A stretch of DNA of 64,000 nucleotides from positions 950,035 to 1,014,034 of the forward strand of contig AGIF02000001.1 in the NCBI GenBank assembly GCA_000227505.4, read 5' to 3'. The first letter of the stretch is position 1; every line of letters starts with the position of its first letter. The notes beneath the pieces are model-generated. The model searched no databases and was not told the DNA's origin. It was given only the letters and a program-made list of their open reading frames with translations. Shown piece by piece: positions 36,752 through 45,318 of this stretch. A program made the translations under genes and the position numbers. The DNA is from a gamma proteobacterium HIMB55 (GTDB lineage Bacteria > Pseudomonadota > Gammaproteobacteria > Pseudomonadales > Halieaceae).

Positions 36752-37867
36752 ATGAAAAGTCTTCAGATGCAATCCTGCGTTCACAGCGAGGGCACGATTG
36801 AGTGCGCGTTGTTTGAAGTGGATATTCCGACACCAGGCGACAACGAGGTGATGGTTAAAATAGAAGCGTCACCCATTAACCCCTCAGATCTCGGTCTAAT
36901 GTTTGGTGCAGCTGACGTTGACTCAATCAGGGCGTCAGAGCGCAACGGTCATCCATCGATTGTGCTGGATGTTCCCGCCCCCGCCATGCGCGCTATGGCA
37001 ACACGTATTGGTGAGTGGCTACCGGTCGGTAACGAGGCGTGTGGAACCGTTGTAGAAGCCGGTGCAAGCCCAGAGGCGCAGGCATTGCTGGGTAAGCGAG
37101 TCGCACTTTTTGGCGGGGAGATGTACTCAGATTACCGCACTGTGTCGATCTTTCAGGTTATCCCGCTCTTGGATTCGACGACGCCAGAGGAGGGTGCATC
37201 ATGCTTTGTGAACCCCATGACGGCCCTCGGTTTCGTCGAGACCATGAAGATGGAAGGACATAAAGCCATTGTCCATACCGCTGCTGCATCGAACTTGGGA
37301 CAGATGCTGAATCGCATTTGCCTCAACGACGGAATACCGCTGGTCAATGTTGTTAGAAGCGAAGAGCAGGTTGCGTTGCTAAAAGGTCAGGGTGCAGAAC
37401 ATGTTGTGAACAGCTCCGCAGACGATTTTAACGAGCAACTCAGCACGGCGCTCAACGCGACGGGCGCTACGCTCGCTTTTGATGCTATTGGCGGAGGAAG
37501 GCTAGGTAACGCCATTTTGATGGCTATGGAGGCTGCGGCGGTAGAGCGCATGACTGAATGGTCACGCTACGGTTCTAATGAATATAAGCAACTCTACATC
37601 TACGGCGCTCTGGATCTGGCACCAACAACGCTTAATCGCGGCTACGGATTTTCATGGGGCATTGGTGGATGGTTGCTCACGCCATTTATGATGAAAGCAG
37701 GCAGAGAGGTTGTGGAGCGCATGCAAGCCCGAGTCGTAGCTGAGTTAACGACAACGTTCGCGAGTAGTTATTCAGATCGTATTAGCCTTGCTGACTCGGT
37801 AACGCCGTCAGCGGGTGCTAAGTATGGCGTTCGTCGCACAGGTCAGAAGGCGTTGATTACCTTCTAA
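36752..37867 (+). CDS. Medium-chain dehydrogenase/reductase (quinone oxidoreductase-like)
   Basis: 371 residues from ATG 36752, which has AAGGGG eight bases upstream; an upstream GTG at 36743 lies within that site and is unlikely. GroES-like N-terminal domain (VMVKIEASPINPSDLGLM) and a Rossmann domain near 165-300 (IVHTAAASNLGQMLNR in place of the usual GxGxxG, and FDAIGGGRLG). No zinc-ligand pattern is obvious, so a zinc-free NAD(P)H quinone or enone reductase is more likely than an alcohol dehydrogenase. Substrate unknown. Confidence 0.8.
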   Translation: MKSLQMQSCVHSEGTIECALFEVDIPTPGDNEVMVKIEASPINPSDLGLMFGAADVDSIRASERNGHPSIVLDVPAPAMRAMATRIGEWLPVGNEACGTVVEAGASPEAQALLGKRVALFGGEMYSDYRTVSIFQVIPLLDSTTPEEGASCFVNPMTALGFVETMKMEGHKAIVHTAAASNLGQMLNRICLNDGIPLVNVVRSEEQVALLKGQGAEHVVNSSADDFNEQLSTALNATGATLAFDAIGGGRLGNAILMAMEAAAVERMTEWSRYGSNEYKQLYIYGALDLAPTTLNRGYGFSWGIGGWLLTPFMMKAGREVVERMQARVVAELTTTFASSYSDRISLADSVTPSAGAKYGVRRTGQKALITF

Positions 37868-37880
37868 ACTCAGTGCGGAT

Positions 37881-38240
37881 CTAGCCACCTGCAAGCTTGC
37901 AGGTATAGCCCAGGGCTTCTAGCTCAGCCTTACAGGTTGCTCGCTGGTCGCCCTGGATTTCGATATTGTCGCCCTTTGTAGCCCCACCCACGCCGCAACG
38001 CTGTTTGAGCTTTTTGGCAATCGTTTTAAGTTCGTCAGGCGATAACGCGAGGCCTGTTATCACGGTAACGGCCTTTCCGCCTCGACCTTTTGTTTCGCGG
38101 GAGATGCGAGCGATACCGTCTCCCTCAGTTGCAGGACGGTCTTTACCGCACACGCAGTCGCTGACAGTCCGCAAGCACTGCGGGCACAACCTGCCACGAT
38201 CCGTACTGTAGACAGCGCGAGAACCTTTTTTCGCCTTCAA
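37881..38240 (-). CDS. yciH: YciH/SUI1 family translation-initiation-like protein
   Basis: 119 residues. The bacterial homologue of eIF1/SUI1: an N-terminal cysteine cluster (LCPQCLRTVSDCVC) and the SUI1 fold with TKGRGGKAVTVITGL, KKLKQRCGVGGATKGDNIEIQGD. The E. coli protein is not essential and affects start-site fidelity in vitro. TTG start with AAAGGG nine bases upstream. Convergent with the dehydrogenase and 98 bases from the divergent slyX. Confidence 0.92.
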   Translation of the reverse strand: MKAKKGSRAVYSTDRGRLCPQCLRTVSDCVCGKDRPATEGDGIARISRETKGRGGKAVTVITGLALSPDELKTIAKKLKQRCGVGGATKGDNIEIQGDQRATCKAELEALGYTCKLAGG

Positions 38241-38338
38241 GTTGATTGCCCTTTAACCATTTGCTGCCAGTAAAGTCTATCAGTTGCCATCCCTCGTCTG
38301 CGCTTTTGATACGAAAAAACAACGGGTAGGATAAGCGC

Positions 38339-38563
38339 ATGGATGATAACGATATCAAGGCCCATTTGGCCGAATTAGAGGCCAAGATCGCGTTTTTAGA
38401 GGTGGCTAACGACGAACTTGAGCAGGCACTGCTGAGTCAGCATAACCGGCTTGAGCGAACCGAAGTTATCGTCAGTGAACTTCGTAATAGATTGAGGGAG
38501 CAGGCGGCTCTTATTGAACATCTGGGGGATGCAGAGGACGAACCGCCACCGCCACACTACTGA
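38339..38563 (+). CDS. slyX: SlyX family protein
   Basis: 74 residues, almost entirely a coiled coil (residues 5-60, heptads in LAELEAKIAFLEVANDELEQ) ending with the family's proline-rich PPPPHY tail. Function unknown; widespread in proteobacteria, often near slyD, which is not seen here. Stands alone, 44 bases before the amidohydrolase. Confidence 0.88.
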   Translation: MDDNDIKAHLAELEAKIAFLEVANDELEQALLSQHNRLERTEVIVSELRNRLREQAALIEHLGDAEDEPPPPHY

Positions 38564-38607
38564 GCCGAAGATAAGATTAGATAACAAGAATTAAACGGAT
38601 AATAACT

Positions 38608-40314
38608 ATGTTTAAACGTGCACTTATCGCCATCGTGGCGATTCTGGTTGTTGCTAGCATCTACCTATCGAATTTGGTGAGCGACCCTGAGCCTCCGCGC
38701 CATCAGGTTTTCCTCCAGGGTGAGGTGCTCACCATGGATCCTACAAACCGTATCGTTGAGGCTGTCAGCGTTCGCGGTGGGCGTATTGAGTCAATAGGTA
38801 CGAGTGAAGAGATTAGTGCGCTAGTAAACAGTCAGACTGAGGTTGTCGATCTGGCTGGTAGAACGCTTATCCCGGGTTTTGTTGATGCACACGGGCACTT
38901 TCCAGGCTCGGGTCAGACAGCGTTTACTGTCGACCTAAATAGTCCGCCAATCGGCGATACCGAGTCGATCCCTGAATTACTCGAAAAACTCCGCCAGTTT
39001 GGCGAAGAGAAGACCGATGGATGGTTGATTGGGAGTAACTACGATGACACGTTGCTGGCTGAAAAACGGCATCCGACCCGAGACGACCTAGATAAGGTTT
39101 CAGCAACCCGTCCGATTGCGGTTGTGCACGTGTCGGGGCATCTGATGGTGCTTAATTCGGCCGCGCTCGAGGAAATGCATATTGATGAAACCACTCCCGA
39201 TCCGGAAGGGGGACACATCGTCCGCGATATGAATTCACCGGATAAGCGTCGACCAAACGGCGTGCTGGAGGAAACCGCGACACATCACGCTCGAGAGAAA
39301 ACACTCGACCTTTCTGCAAGTGATGTATGGGAGATGACCAAGCTCGCGTCGAATGAATACTTGGAGCACGGTGTGACAACAGCGTCCTCGGGAGGCATGC
39401 CCAAAGCGTTGGCTAGCTTGTTAGGCCCCATGTCGGAGTACAACCAAATACCGGTTCGAGTCGCGCTGTTCCCATGGTTCAATGAGGTCGGAGAGCAATT
39501 GATTAGCGGTGAGGTCACCCTCGATCAGTTTGAGGGCGGTCGCGTTGTGGTGCCTCGGGTGAAAATCATCGCAGATGGCAGTATTCAGGGTTTCACGGGG
39601 TATCTGAGCCAGCCTTACCACAGACCCTACAAAGGGGATGAGGAATACCGAGGTTACCCTGCTGTGCTGAGGGATGCGCTGTTCGAGCAAGTCGAGGGGC
39701 TCTACAAGCAACGAGTTCAAGTCGCTATTCATGGAAACGGGGACGCCTCAATTGAGGACGCGCTCGATGCTATTGAAGCCGCAAGCAAGAAGCATCCATG
39801 GCCTGAGGCAAGGCCCCTCATTATCCACGCGCAAATGACGCGTAAAGATCAGATCGCCCGCATGGCTGAACTGGGCGTCACACCAAGCTTTTTTGCTGCG
39901 CACACTTTTTTCTGGGGAGATCGGCATGCGGGTATCTTCATGGGGCCTGAGCGTGCTGCCAATATGAGCCCCGCTAAGTGGGCGCAAGATGCAGGGGTTC
40001 GCTTCTCATCACACATGGATACACCCGTGACGCCTATGCGCCCCTTACAAGCGGTTTGGAGTCCTGTTGAGCGTAAAACAAAGACGGGGGTCGTCTTGGG
40101 CCCTGATCAACGTATCGATCGCATGTCCGCTCTGAGAGCCGTAACTATTGACGCAGCCTGGCAAGTTTTCATGGATGACCAGATAGGCTCGATCGAGCCT
40201 GGGAAAATTGCAGACTTGGTGGTGTTATCCGGAAGCCCCCTGACAGCCCCTGACATGCGGAAGCTCAAGGTGGATATGACCATCATCGATGGTGTGACGC
40301 ATTTTCAACGCTAG
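38608..40314 (+). CDS. Membrane-anchored amidohydrolase of the YtcJ type
   Basis: 568 residues. One N-terminal transmembrane helix (4-24) suggests anchoring with the enzyme in the periplasm. Amidohydrolase-3 features: GGRIESIG, DLAGRTLIPGFVDAHGHF with His95 and His97, a TIM-barrel core, IHGNGDASI, and the C-terminal GSIEPGKIADLVVLSGSPL. Hydrolyses an amide or related bond; the substrate is unknown. The stop overlaps that of the convergent epoxide hydrolase by four bases (CTAG, 40311-40314), each gene ending in TAG. Confidence 0.85.
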   Translation: MFKRALIAIVAILVVASIYLSNLVSDPEPPRHQVFLQGEVLTMDPTNRIVEAVSVRGGRIESIGTSEEISALVNSQTEVVDLAGRTLIPGFVDAHGHFPGSGQTAFTVDLNSPPIGDTESIPELLEKLRQFGEEKTDGWLIGSNYDDTLLAEKRHPTRDDLDKVSATRPIAVVHVSGHLMVLNSAALEEMHIDETTPDPEGGHIVRDMNSPDKRRPNGVLEETATHHAREKTLDLSASDVWEMTKLASNEYLEHGVTTASSGGMPKALASLLGPMSEYNQIPVRVALFPWFNEVGEQLISGEVTLDQFEGGRVVVPRVKIIADGSIQGFTGYLSQPYHRPYKGDEEYRGYPAVLRDALFEQVEGLYKQRVQVAIHGNGDASIEDALDAIEAASKKHPWPEARPLIIHAQMTRKDQIARMAELGVTPSFFAAHTFFWGDRHAGIFMGPERAANMSPAKWAQDAGVRFSSHMDTPVTPMRPLQAVWSPVERKTKTGVVLGPDQRIDRMSALRAVTIDAAWQVFMDDQIGSIEPGKIADLVVLSGSPLTAPDMRKLKVDMTIIDGVTHFQR

Positions 40315-41477
40315 CTGAGATCTCGAGTGGTGGATCGCCAGGTGCGCAATTCGTTAACTAACGTGTCTGGCACTTCCAGTGCCGCGAAGTGACCGCCCCG
40401 CTCAAAGCTGTTGTTGAAATGCGTTAGCTGCTCGAACCTACCGCGCGCCCAACGTTCTGACGTGCGCATGATTTCATTGGGAAACACGCTGAGACCGATG
40501 GGCCGCGATATGGCGGCCATGTTGGTGCTGTTAAAGCTTTCCCAATATAGACGAGCGGACGAGGCGCCAGAGTTGGTCATCCAGTACATCATAACGCTGT
40601 CCAGTAGCAGATCTTTGCTCAACACATTCTCCGGATGACGAATGTTGTTGCGCTCGCAATCCATCCAATACGCAAATTTCTCGACGATCCATGCCATTTG
40701 CCCTGCGGGCGAGTCAGCGAGTCCGTAGCCCAGTGTTTGAGGTCGAGTGCTCTGCTGTTTTGAGTAACCGGAGTCCCAATCAGTGTAGAACTGAAACGAC
40801 TCAACAGCGTCGATCTCCTCGGGTAAAGGCTTGTCCATCGTCGACATATCCGGCGGCACCAGGGGCAGCGTGCAATGACCTGCAGCACATCGCGTGTTCT
40901 GCTGCATCAAAATAGCTTGCGTTACGATAGACCCCCAATCACCACCGTGTGCGTGGTAGGTCTGATAGCCGAGACGCGACATGAGCTCTTCCCACATTTC
41001 AGCAATCTGAGGAACGCCTACGCCGGTATCTCGAGGTTTATCCGAGAACCCAAACCCAGGTAATGCAGGCAGCACCACATGAAAGGCATCCTCAACTGAA
41101 CCACCGTGTTTTGTAGGATTTGTCAGGGCCTCAATGACATCGAGATATTCAAGAACTGATCCGGGCCAGCCGTGTGTGATCAATAGAGGTGTTGCGGAAC
41201 TATGCGGACTGCGATGGTGGATAAAATGAATGTCTAAACCGCTGATCTCGGTTTTAAAGTTATCGTATTGATTAAGTCGAGTGGGCACCCGGGATGGGTC
41301 GTAGTTCGTCATCCAGTAATCGACGAGTTCCTGCTGGTAAGACAGCGGCACCCCCTGAGACCAGTCTTCCACCGTCTCGGCGTTGGGGTAGCGCGTTTGC
41401 CGAAGTCTGCTTAATAAGTCGTCAATGGCGGAGCCATCGAAACTGGGAGAAAACGGGTGAATCGCCTCTGGGTACAT
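40311..41477 (-). CDS. Epoxide hydrolase with EHN N-terminal domain
   Basis: 388 residues. The EHN domain (about 5-110) precedes an alpha/beta-hydrolase domain. HGWPGS (102-107) is the oxyanion motif, Asp180 in HGGDWGS is the nucleophile, and the late His is in RGGHFAALE. Similar to microsomal-type epoxide hydrolases that open epoxides of terpenes, juvenile hormone or aromatic compounds to diols. No signal peptide. It shares the accessory character of its neighbours; the substrate is not evident. Confidence 0.88.
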   Translation of the reverse strand: MYPEAIHPFSPSFDGSAIDDLLSRLRQTRYPNAETVEDWSQGVPLSYQQELVDYWMTNYDPSRVPTRLNQYDNFKTEISGLDIHFIHHRSPHSSATPLLITHGWPGSVLEYLDVIEALTNPTKHGGSVEDAFHVVLPALPGFGFSDKPRDTGVGVPQIAEMWEELMSRLGYQTYHAHGGDWGSIVTQAILMQQNTRCAAGHCTLPLVPPDMSTMDKPLPEEIDAVESFQFYTDWDSGYSKQQSTRPQTLGYGLADSPAGQMAWIVEKFAYWMDCERNNIRHPENVLSKDLLLDSVMMYWMTNSGASSARLYWESFNSTNMAAISRPIGLSVFPNEIMRTSERWARGRFEQLTHFNNSFERGGHFAALEVPDTLVNELRTWRSTTRDLS

Positions 41478-41640
41478 GGAATCGCGCTCGCCGATAAAAG
41501 CATTACGTTAAGCAACGAGCGACGCGCACTCAAGTCTCTTTTTCCTCGCAAGTACGTGCTTACCAGCAAACACTAAGTAATGCCAAAGAAAAATATTTGC
41601 TACGTGCGCACCGCAGGCCGCAAGATACTGCAGGAGAAAA

Positions 41641-43089
41641 CTAGCGCTCTAGAGCAGAGGCAAAGTCCGCTGCCATCTTCGCCTCAAGTCCTTCACGTAC
41701 CTCAGTTTTTTCGACGTTGTTACCGAGCAAATAGGTAGAGCGCGGTTCGCGATCCAAGAATAGTTTTCCTGAAGACAAAGAAGCCTGTCTGGATTGTGCC
41801 ATCCAGACAATGGTGTCTGCGCCTTCTTTATGCGATCTCAGCACCAGTCGCGTGATCTTGCGAAACAGGGGCAGCGACTTCTGGACGCCCGGGGTATCGG
41901 CCCAACCTGGATGCATGGCATTCACCACAATGTTGTCGTTTTCCCAGCGATTTGCCCAAATTTCCGTCATCACACTCAGCGCGCGTTTGCATTGTGCGTA
42001 AGCACGCGCACCGCGGTATCCATCCGCAGGCACATTCAGTCGCTTTAGGTTAAGGCGCTCTGCATACATACCTCCGGACACAACATTGATCACCCGCGCC
42101 TTTTTACACGAACGGCTTTCAGTAATTTCATCCGAAGAACTTTGCGGTGTTCCCAGTAACGGTTTTAGCCCCTCAGTAAGCCGCCAAGGAGAGAGAAGTA
42201 ATAGTGCATAGCTCTGCTCCAATCCCTCGCTGGTATAGCTGTGCTCGTTGAAGAGTGCGCCCGCATTGTTGATCAGTACATCGACTTTTCGATTAGCGGC
42301 AATCAAACGACTAATGAGGGCTTCGGTATCCGATATCAAACTTAAATCAGCCAGCTCAAAGCTGATATCCGATCGCCCTGTTTCAACCAAGATGGTTGCA
42401 GCGGTTTCATCTGCTTTCTTTTGGCTTCGGACGACGAGTGTGAGCTCAGCGCCGGCAGCCGCAAGATCTATTGCCGCAGCTAAGCCAATGCCTGAGTTCG
42501 CTCCGGTCAGTAAAATATGTCTTCCCTCGAGACGTTCCGACATCGGGAGCCAGTCACGTTGTCCTGTGACGTAACCATGGCGAGTGAAGCATCGCAGAGC
42601 ACGCCAGGTAATTTTATCAGCCTTTGTGTTGCGCGAACTCAACGTCGCCTCAGGTGCTGAGGCTTGAAGTGCGTTGGTTAGGGACGTCATGAGTTCGTCG
42701 GCGTGGTGGTTGAGACTGTCTTCCGAGCGATTCAACAAGGCACCGAACCCTAGCTTTGGATAGACACTCATGTGATAACTGATGTTGCTGCTGTCGGCGC
42801 TTTCCTTGAACTCGATCGTATCCTTCACGGTGAAGAATAGACTTCTTCCCTCCAAAACGATTTTCTGTGAGGGGGTGAGGTGAGTGATGACATAGGTCAT
42901 CGGGTAAGAGAACCAACCAGCACTCAGTTTCACTTTGAATGTGCTGCCGCGTCCTACAGGTCCTCCGCCGATCTTTGAGGAAGAGGTCACCTGGCTATCC
43001 CACTCAACTAACTTTCTTAAGTCACTTAGGTAGTGGAAGCAGTCATGGGCGGAGCGGCTTACATTGATGGATCTCAAAATACTAATCAT
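41641..43089 (-). CDS. SRPBCC (START-like) domain fused to a short-chain dehydrogenase
   Basis: 482 residues. Residues 1-145 are an SRPBCC/polyketide-cyclase-like domain (hydrophobic ligand pocket; AHDCFHYLSDLRKLVEWDS, VTHLTPSQKIVLEGRS-type strands). After a linker (145-185), residues 190-482 are an SDR resembling DHRS12: TGANSGIG (195-202), NNAGAL (274-279), Ser338, Tyr364 and Lys368. The fusion suggests that one protein binds a lipophilic ligand and reduces or oxidises it. ATG start; 163 bases of empty sequence separate it from the epoxide hydrolase on the same strand. Substrate unknown. Confidence 0.8.
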   Translation of the reverse strand: MISILRSINVSRSAHDCFHYLSDLRKLVEWDSQVTSSSKIGGGPVGRGSTFKVKLSAGWFSYPMTYVITHLTPSQKIVLEGRSLFFTVKDTIEFKESADSSNISYHMSVYPKLGFGALLNRSEDSLNHHADELMTSLTNALQASAPEATLSSRNTKADKITWRALRCFTRHGYVTGQRDWLPMSERLEGRHILLTGANSGIGLAAAIDLAAAGAELTLVVRSQKKADETAATILVETGRSDISFELADLSLISDTEALISRLIAANRKVDVLINNAGALFNEHSYTSEGLEQSYALLLLSPWRLTEGLKPLLGTPQSSSDEITESRSCKKARVINVVSGGMYAERLNLKRLNVPADGYRGARAYAQCKRALSVMTEIWANRWENDNIVVNAMHPGWADTPGVQKSLPLFRKITRLVLRSHKEGADTIVWMAQSRQASLSSGKLFLDREPRSTYLLGNNVEKTEVREGLEAKMAADFASALER

Positions 43090-43245
43090 GCGCGCAGGCT
43101 ACGTTGTGAGTCGGGTCGTACGGTAAGTCGACGAAGAATGGCGTTCGTTTGCGGTTTTACGTTCAATGAACCGAGGTAGTTTAGTTAGACGCAGCGATGA
43201 ATCTGGGTGAGGGTAGGGACTTCAGGCAGCTAGACTCGGCTGTGG

Positions 43246-43575
43246 TCATTCGTCATGGTAGACCACTCTGAGCGGTTCGCCGAAGTCGTCGTACATTACC
43301 TGCTTACGTCGAGTGGGCTTTCGCTTACGCACCGGCTGTGGTTTTCTGCGTAGCTGGGCCTCGCGCCGACGTCGCAGGGTCTCGATGACGTCAGTGACCG
43401 GGGTGCGCGTCTGTGGTTTGCCCGAGAATATGGGTGTTTTAATCGGTGAGATCGCCTCATCAACGGCACTGACACCGAGTGGTACCGATTCGATTTCACC
43501 ACCACCGTTCAAGAACGACCGAGTTTGGCGCTCGAGTCGCCTACGAATCTCTTGTTTTGATGGTGGTTTCTTCAA
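43246..43575 (-). CDS. Small basic conserved protein with SutA-like motif, function unknown
   Basis: 109 residues, strongly basic (KQEIRRRLERQTRSFLNGGG at the start, RRRREAQLRRKPQPVRKRKP later), ending in an acidic-aromatic tail YDDFGEPLRVVYHDE. The early FLNGGGEIESVPLGV resembles the FLxRGGxVxxI segment of SutA, a small RNA-polymerase-binding regulator of Pseudomonas. A role at RNA polymerase or ribosomes is therefore possible but unproven. TTG start with AGAGGA upstream. Probably disordered outside the helices. Divergent from plsC. Confidence 0.6.
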   Translation of the reverse strand: MKKPPSKQEIRRRLERQTRSFLNGGGEIESVPLGVSAVDEAISPIKTPIFSGKPQTRTPVTDVIETLRRRREAQLRRKPQPVRKRKPTRRKQVMYDDFGEPLRVVYHDE

Positions 43576-43714
43576 TTTTTGGTCCTCTCACCCATTATAG
43601 ACTCTGATGAACCCGTTAAAAACTGGGGCTGGCTTGTGCTTACTCCGATAGTTGTTAGTATCGATCGCCGTCACCTGTTGTTTACGGGCGATAGTTAGCG
43701 GATCTGGGGGAGTC

Positions 43715-44482
43715 ATGCGAGCAATTAGGTCGGTCTTGGTGTTTTTGATCATGGCGATAACCGTCATTCCGCTCGCCTCAGTCCTTGTAATTTCCTCATT
43801 TTTAATGCCTTACCGAGTGACCTATTTCTGGATTGGTCGGCCTTGGCTCCAGCTTGCCATTGCCGCCGTCAAGTGGGTCGGTGGTGTCGACACCCAAATC
43901 ACTGGATACGACAATCTCCTTAACGCTGCAGATGCGGGGCATCGCGTCATAATCTGTAGCAAACATCAGTCAACCATGGAGACGTTTTTCTTTCCGAGTG
44001 TCATGAGCCACCCGGTCGCTTACGTCTACAAAAAAGAGCTCAAGTTAGTTCCATTTTTCGGATGGGCCATTGGGCGGCTTCATATGGTCCCGATTGATCG
44101 CAGCGCCAAGGGTGACGCTTGGCAGCGCGTTGCAACGATCGGCGCGTGTCTCATGGACCAGGGAAAGTGGATCATTATGTTTCCTGAGGCCACTCGATCA
44201 AAACGGGGTGAGCAAAAGCTATACAAGGCGGGCGCGGCGCGACTCGCGCTCGAGACCAATGCCGTTATCGTACCGATTGCAGCTGCTACCGGGCGATGCT
44301 GGCCGGCAAAGTCCTGGACTTTCATTCCGGGGCGGGCAGATTTTTCGATTGGGCCCGCAATAGTGCCAGAGTTAGGCGAGGATGCGATCGCCTTGATGGG
44401 TCGCGTGGAGAAATGGATCGAAGATGAAATGCGCGTCATCGACCCCGATGCCTATGATGAAGGGGTCTCGAGCGCTGCGTGA
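43715..44482 (+). CDS. 1-acylglycerol-3-phosphate acyltransferase (PlsC family)
   Basis: 255 residues from ATG 43715, with GGGGGAG just upstream; the frame is open to 43652 but those residues are not conserved. One membrane segment at 5-32. Acyltransferase motif I is KHQSTMET (His84 followed by Glu89, HX4E instead of the common HX4D), motif III is FPEATRSKRGE. Acylates lysophosphatidate or a similar acceptor at the inner membrane. Not obviously cotranscribed with the following methyltransferase (126-base gap). Confidence 0.85.
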   Translation: MRAIRSVLVFLIMAITVIPLASVLVISSFLMPYRVTYFWIGRPWLQLAIAAVKWVGGVDTQITGYDNLLNAADAGHRVIICSKHQSTMETFFFPSVMSHPVAYVYKKELKLVPFFGWAIGRLHMVPIDRSAKGDAWQRVATIGACLMDQGKWIIMFPEATRSKRGEQKLYKAGAARLALETNAVIVPIAAATGRCWPAKSWTFIPGRADFSIGPAIVPELGEDAIALMGRVEKWIEDEMRVIDPDAYDEGVSSAA

Positions 44483-44608
44483 CAAAGCGGCTCATTGGCG
44501 GCGAGTGGTGTCCGAGTTAAGAGCTGCCATAATCGAACGTCACATTTTCTCGCAGAGATAGAACCTTGTAGGTGCAGCAAAAAATAACTGATAAGAAGAG
44601 GGTGAAAC

Positions 44609-45232
44609 ATGGGAATTTACAACGATCACATTGTGCCGAGACTGGTTACTTGCGCTTGTGGAACAAAGCCTGTTCTTAGACAACGACAAAAAGTTGTCCC
44701 AAAGGCCTATGGCACGGTTCTAGAGTTCGGTATCGGCGCGGGTCAGAATTTGCCTCATTACACGGCCGACCAGGTGGATAAGGTGATTGGTGTGGATCCA
44801 TGCACTAAATCTTGGGAGTTGGCAGCTGAGCGGGCGCGAGAGGCGAGCGTCGATATCGACTTTATTCAGGGGTCAGCCGAATCCATTCCGCTCGATGATG
44901 CTTCTGTGGATTCAATTTTAATTACCTTCACGCTCTGCACCGTCCCCAATCCAGAGGCCGCACTTGCTGAAGCGCGCAGGACCTTAAAGCCAGACGGTAA
45001 ACTTTTTTTCTGTGAGCACGGGATTGCGCCCGATGAAAATGTTGCCAAATGGCAGCGACGAGTAAATCCGGTCTGGAAGCGCCTATTTGGTGGTTGTCAC
45101 ATCACTCGTGACACTAAGTCGTTACTTACTGACGCAGGCTTTGGTATTGATGCTGTCGAGCAGATGTATCTACCCGGCACGCCAACGATCGCGGGGTTCA
45201 ATACCTGGGGTGAGGCCACCATTGCGCGCTGA
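44609..45232 (+). CDS. Class I SAM-dependent methyltransferase (Methyltransf_11 type)
   Basis: 207 residues. Seven-strand methyltransferase: motif I VLEFGIGAGQNLPHY, acidic loop VIGVDPC, motif IFTLCTVPNPEAALAEARRTLKPDGKLFF of the UbiE/Methyltransf_11 group. An N-terminal CACGTKP cysteine pair is unusual for the group. Acceptor unknown; small lipids are typical. ATG with AGAGGGTG upstream. It lies 86 bases before an acyl-CoA ligase, so a lipid context is plausible. Confidence 0.82.
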   Translation: MGIYNDHIVPRLVTCACGTKPVLRQRQKVVPKAYGTVLEFGIGAGQNLPHYTADQVDKVIGVDPCTKSWELAAERAREASVDIDFIQGSAESIPLDDASVDSILITFTLCTVPNPEAALAEARRTLKPDGKLFFCEHGIAPDENVAKWQRRVNPVWKRLFGGCHITRDTKSLLTDAGFGIDAVEQMYLPGTPTIAGFNTWGEATIAR

Positions 45233-45318
45233 AAGCGTGCTCCCTCGAAAACGTAGGATGCGCGCGGCGACCGGACATTTTGATTAACAATAAATAGAGA
45301 GCAACAAAGGTAGAATCC

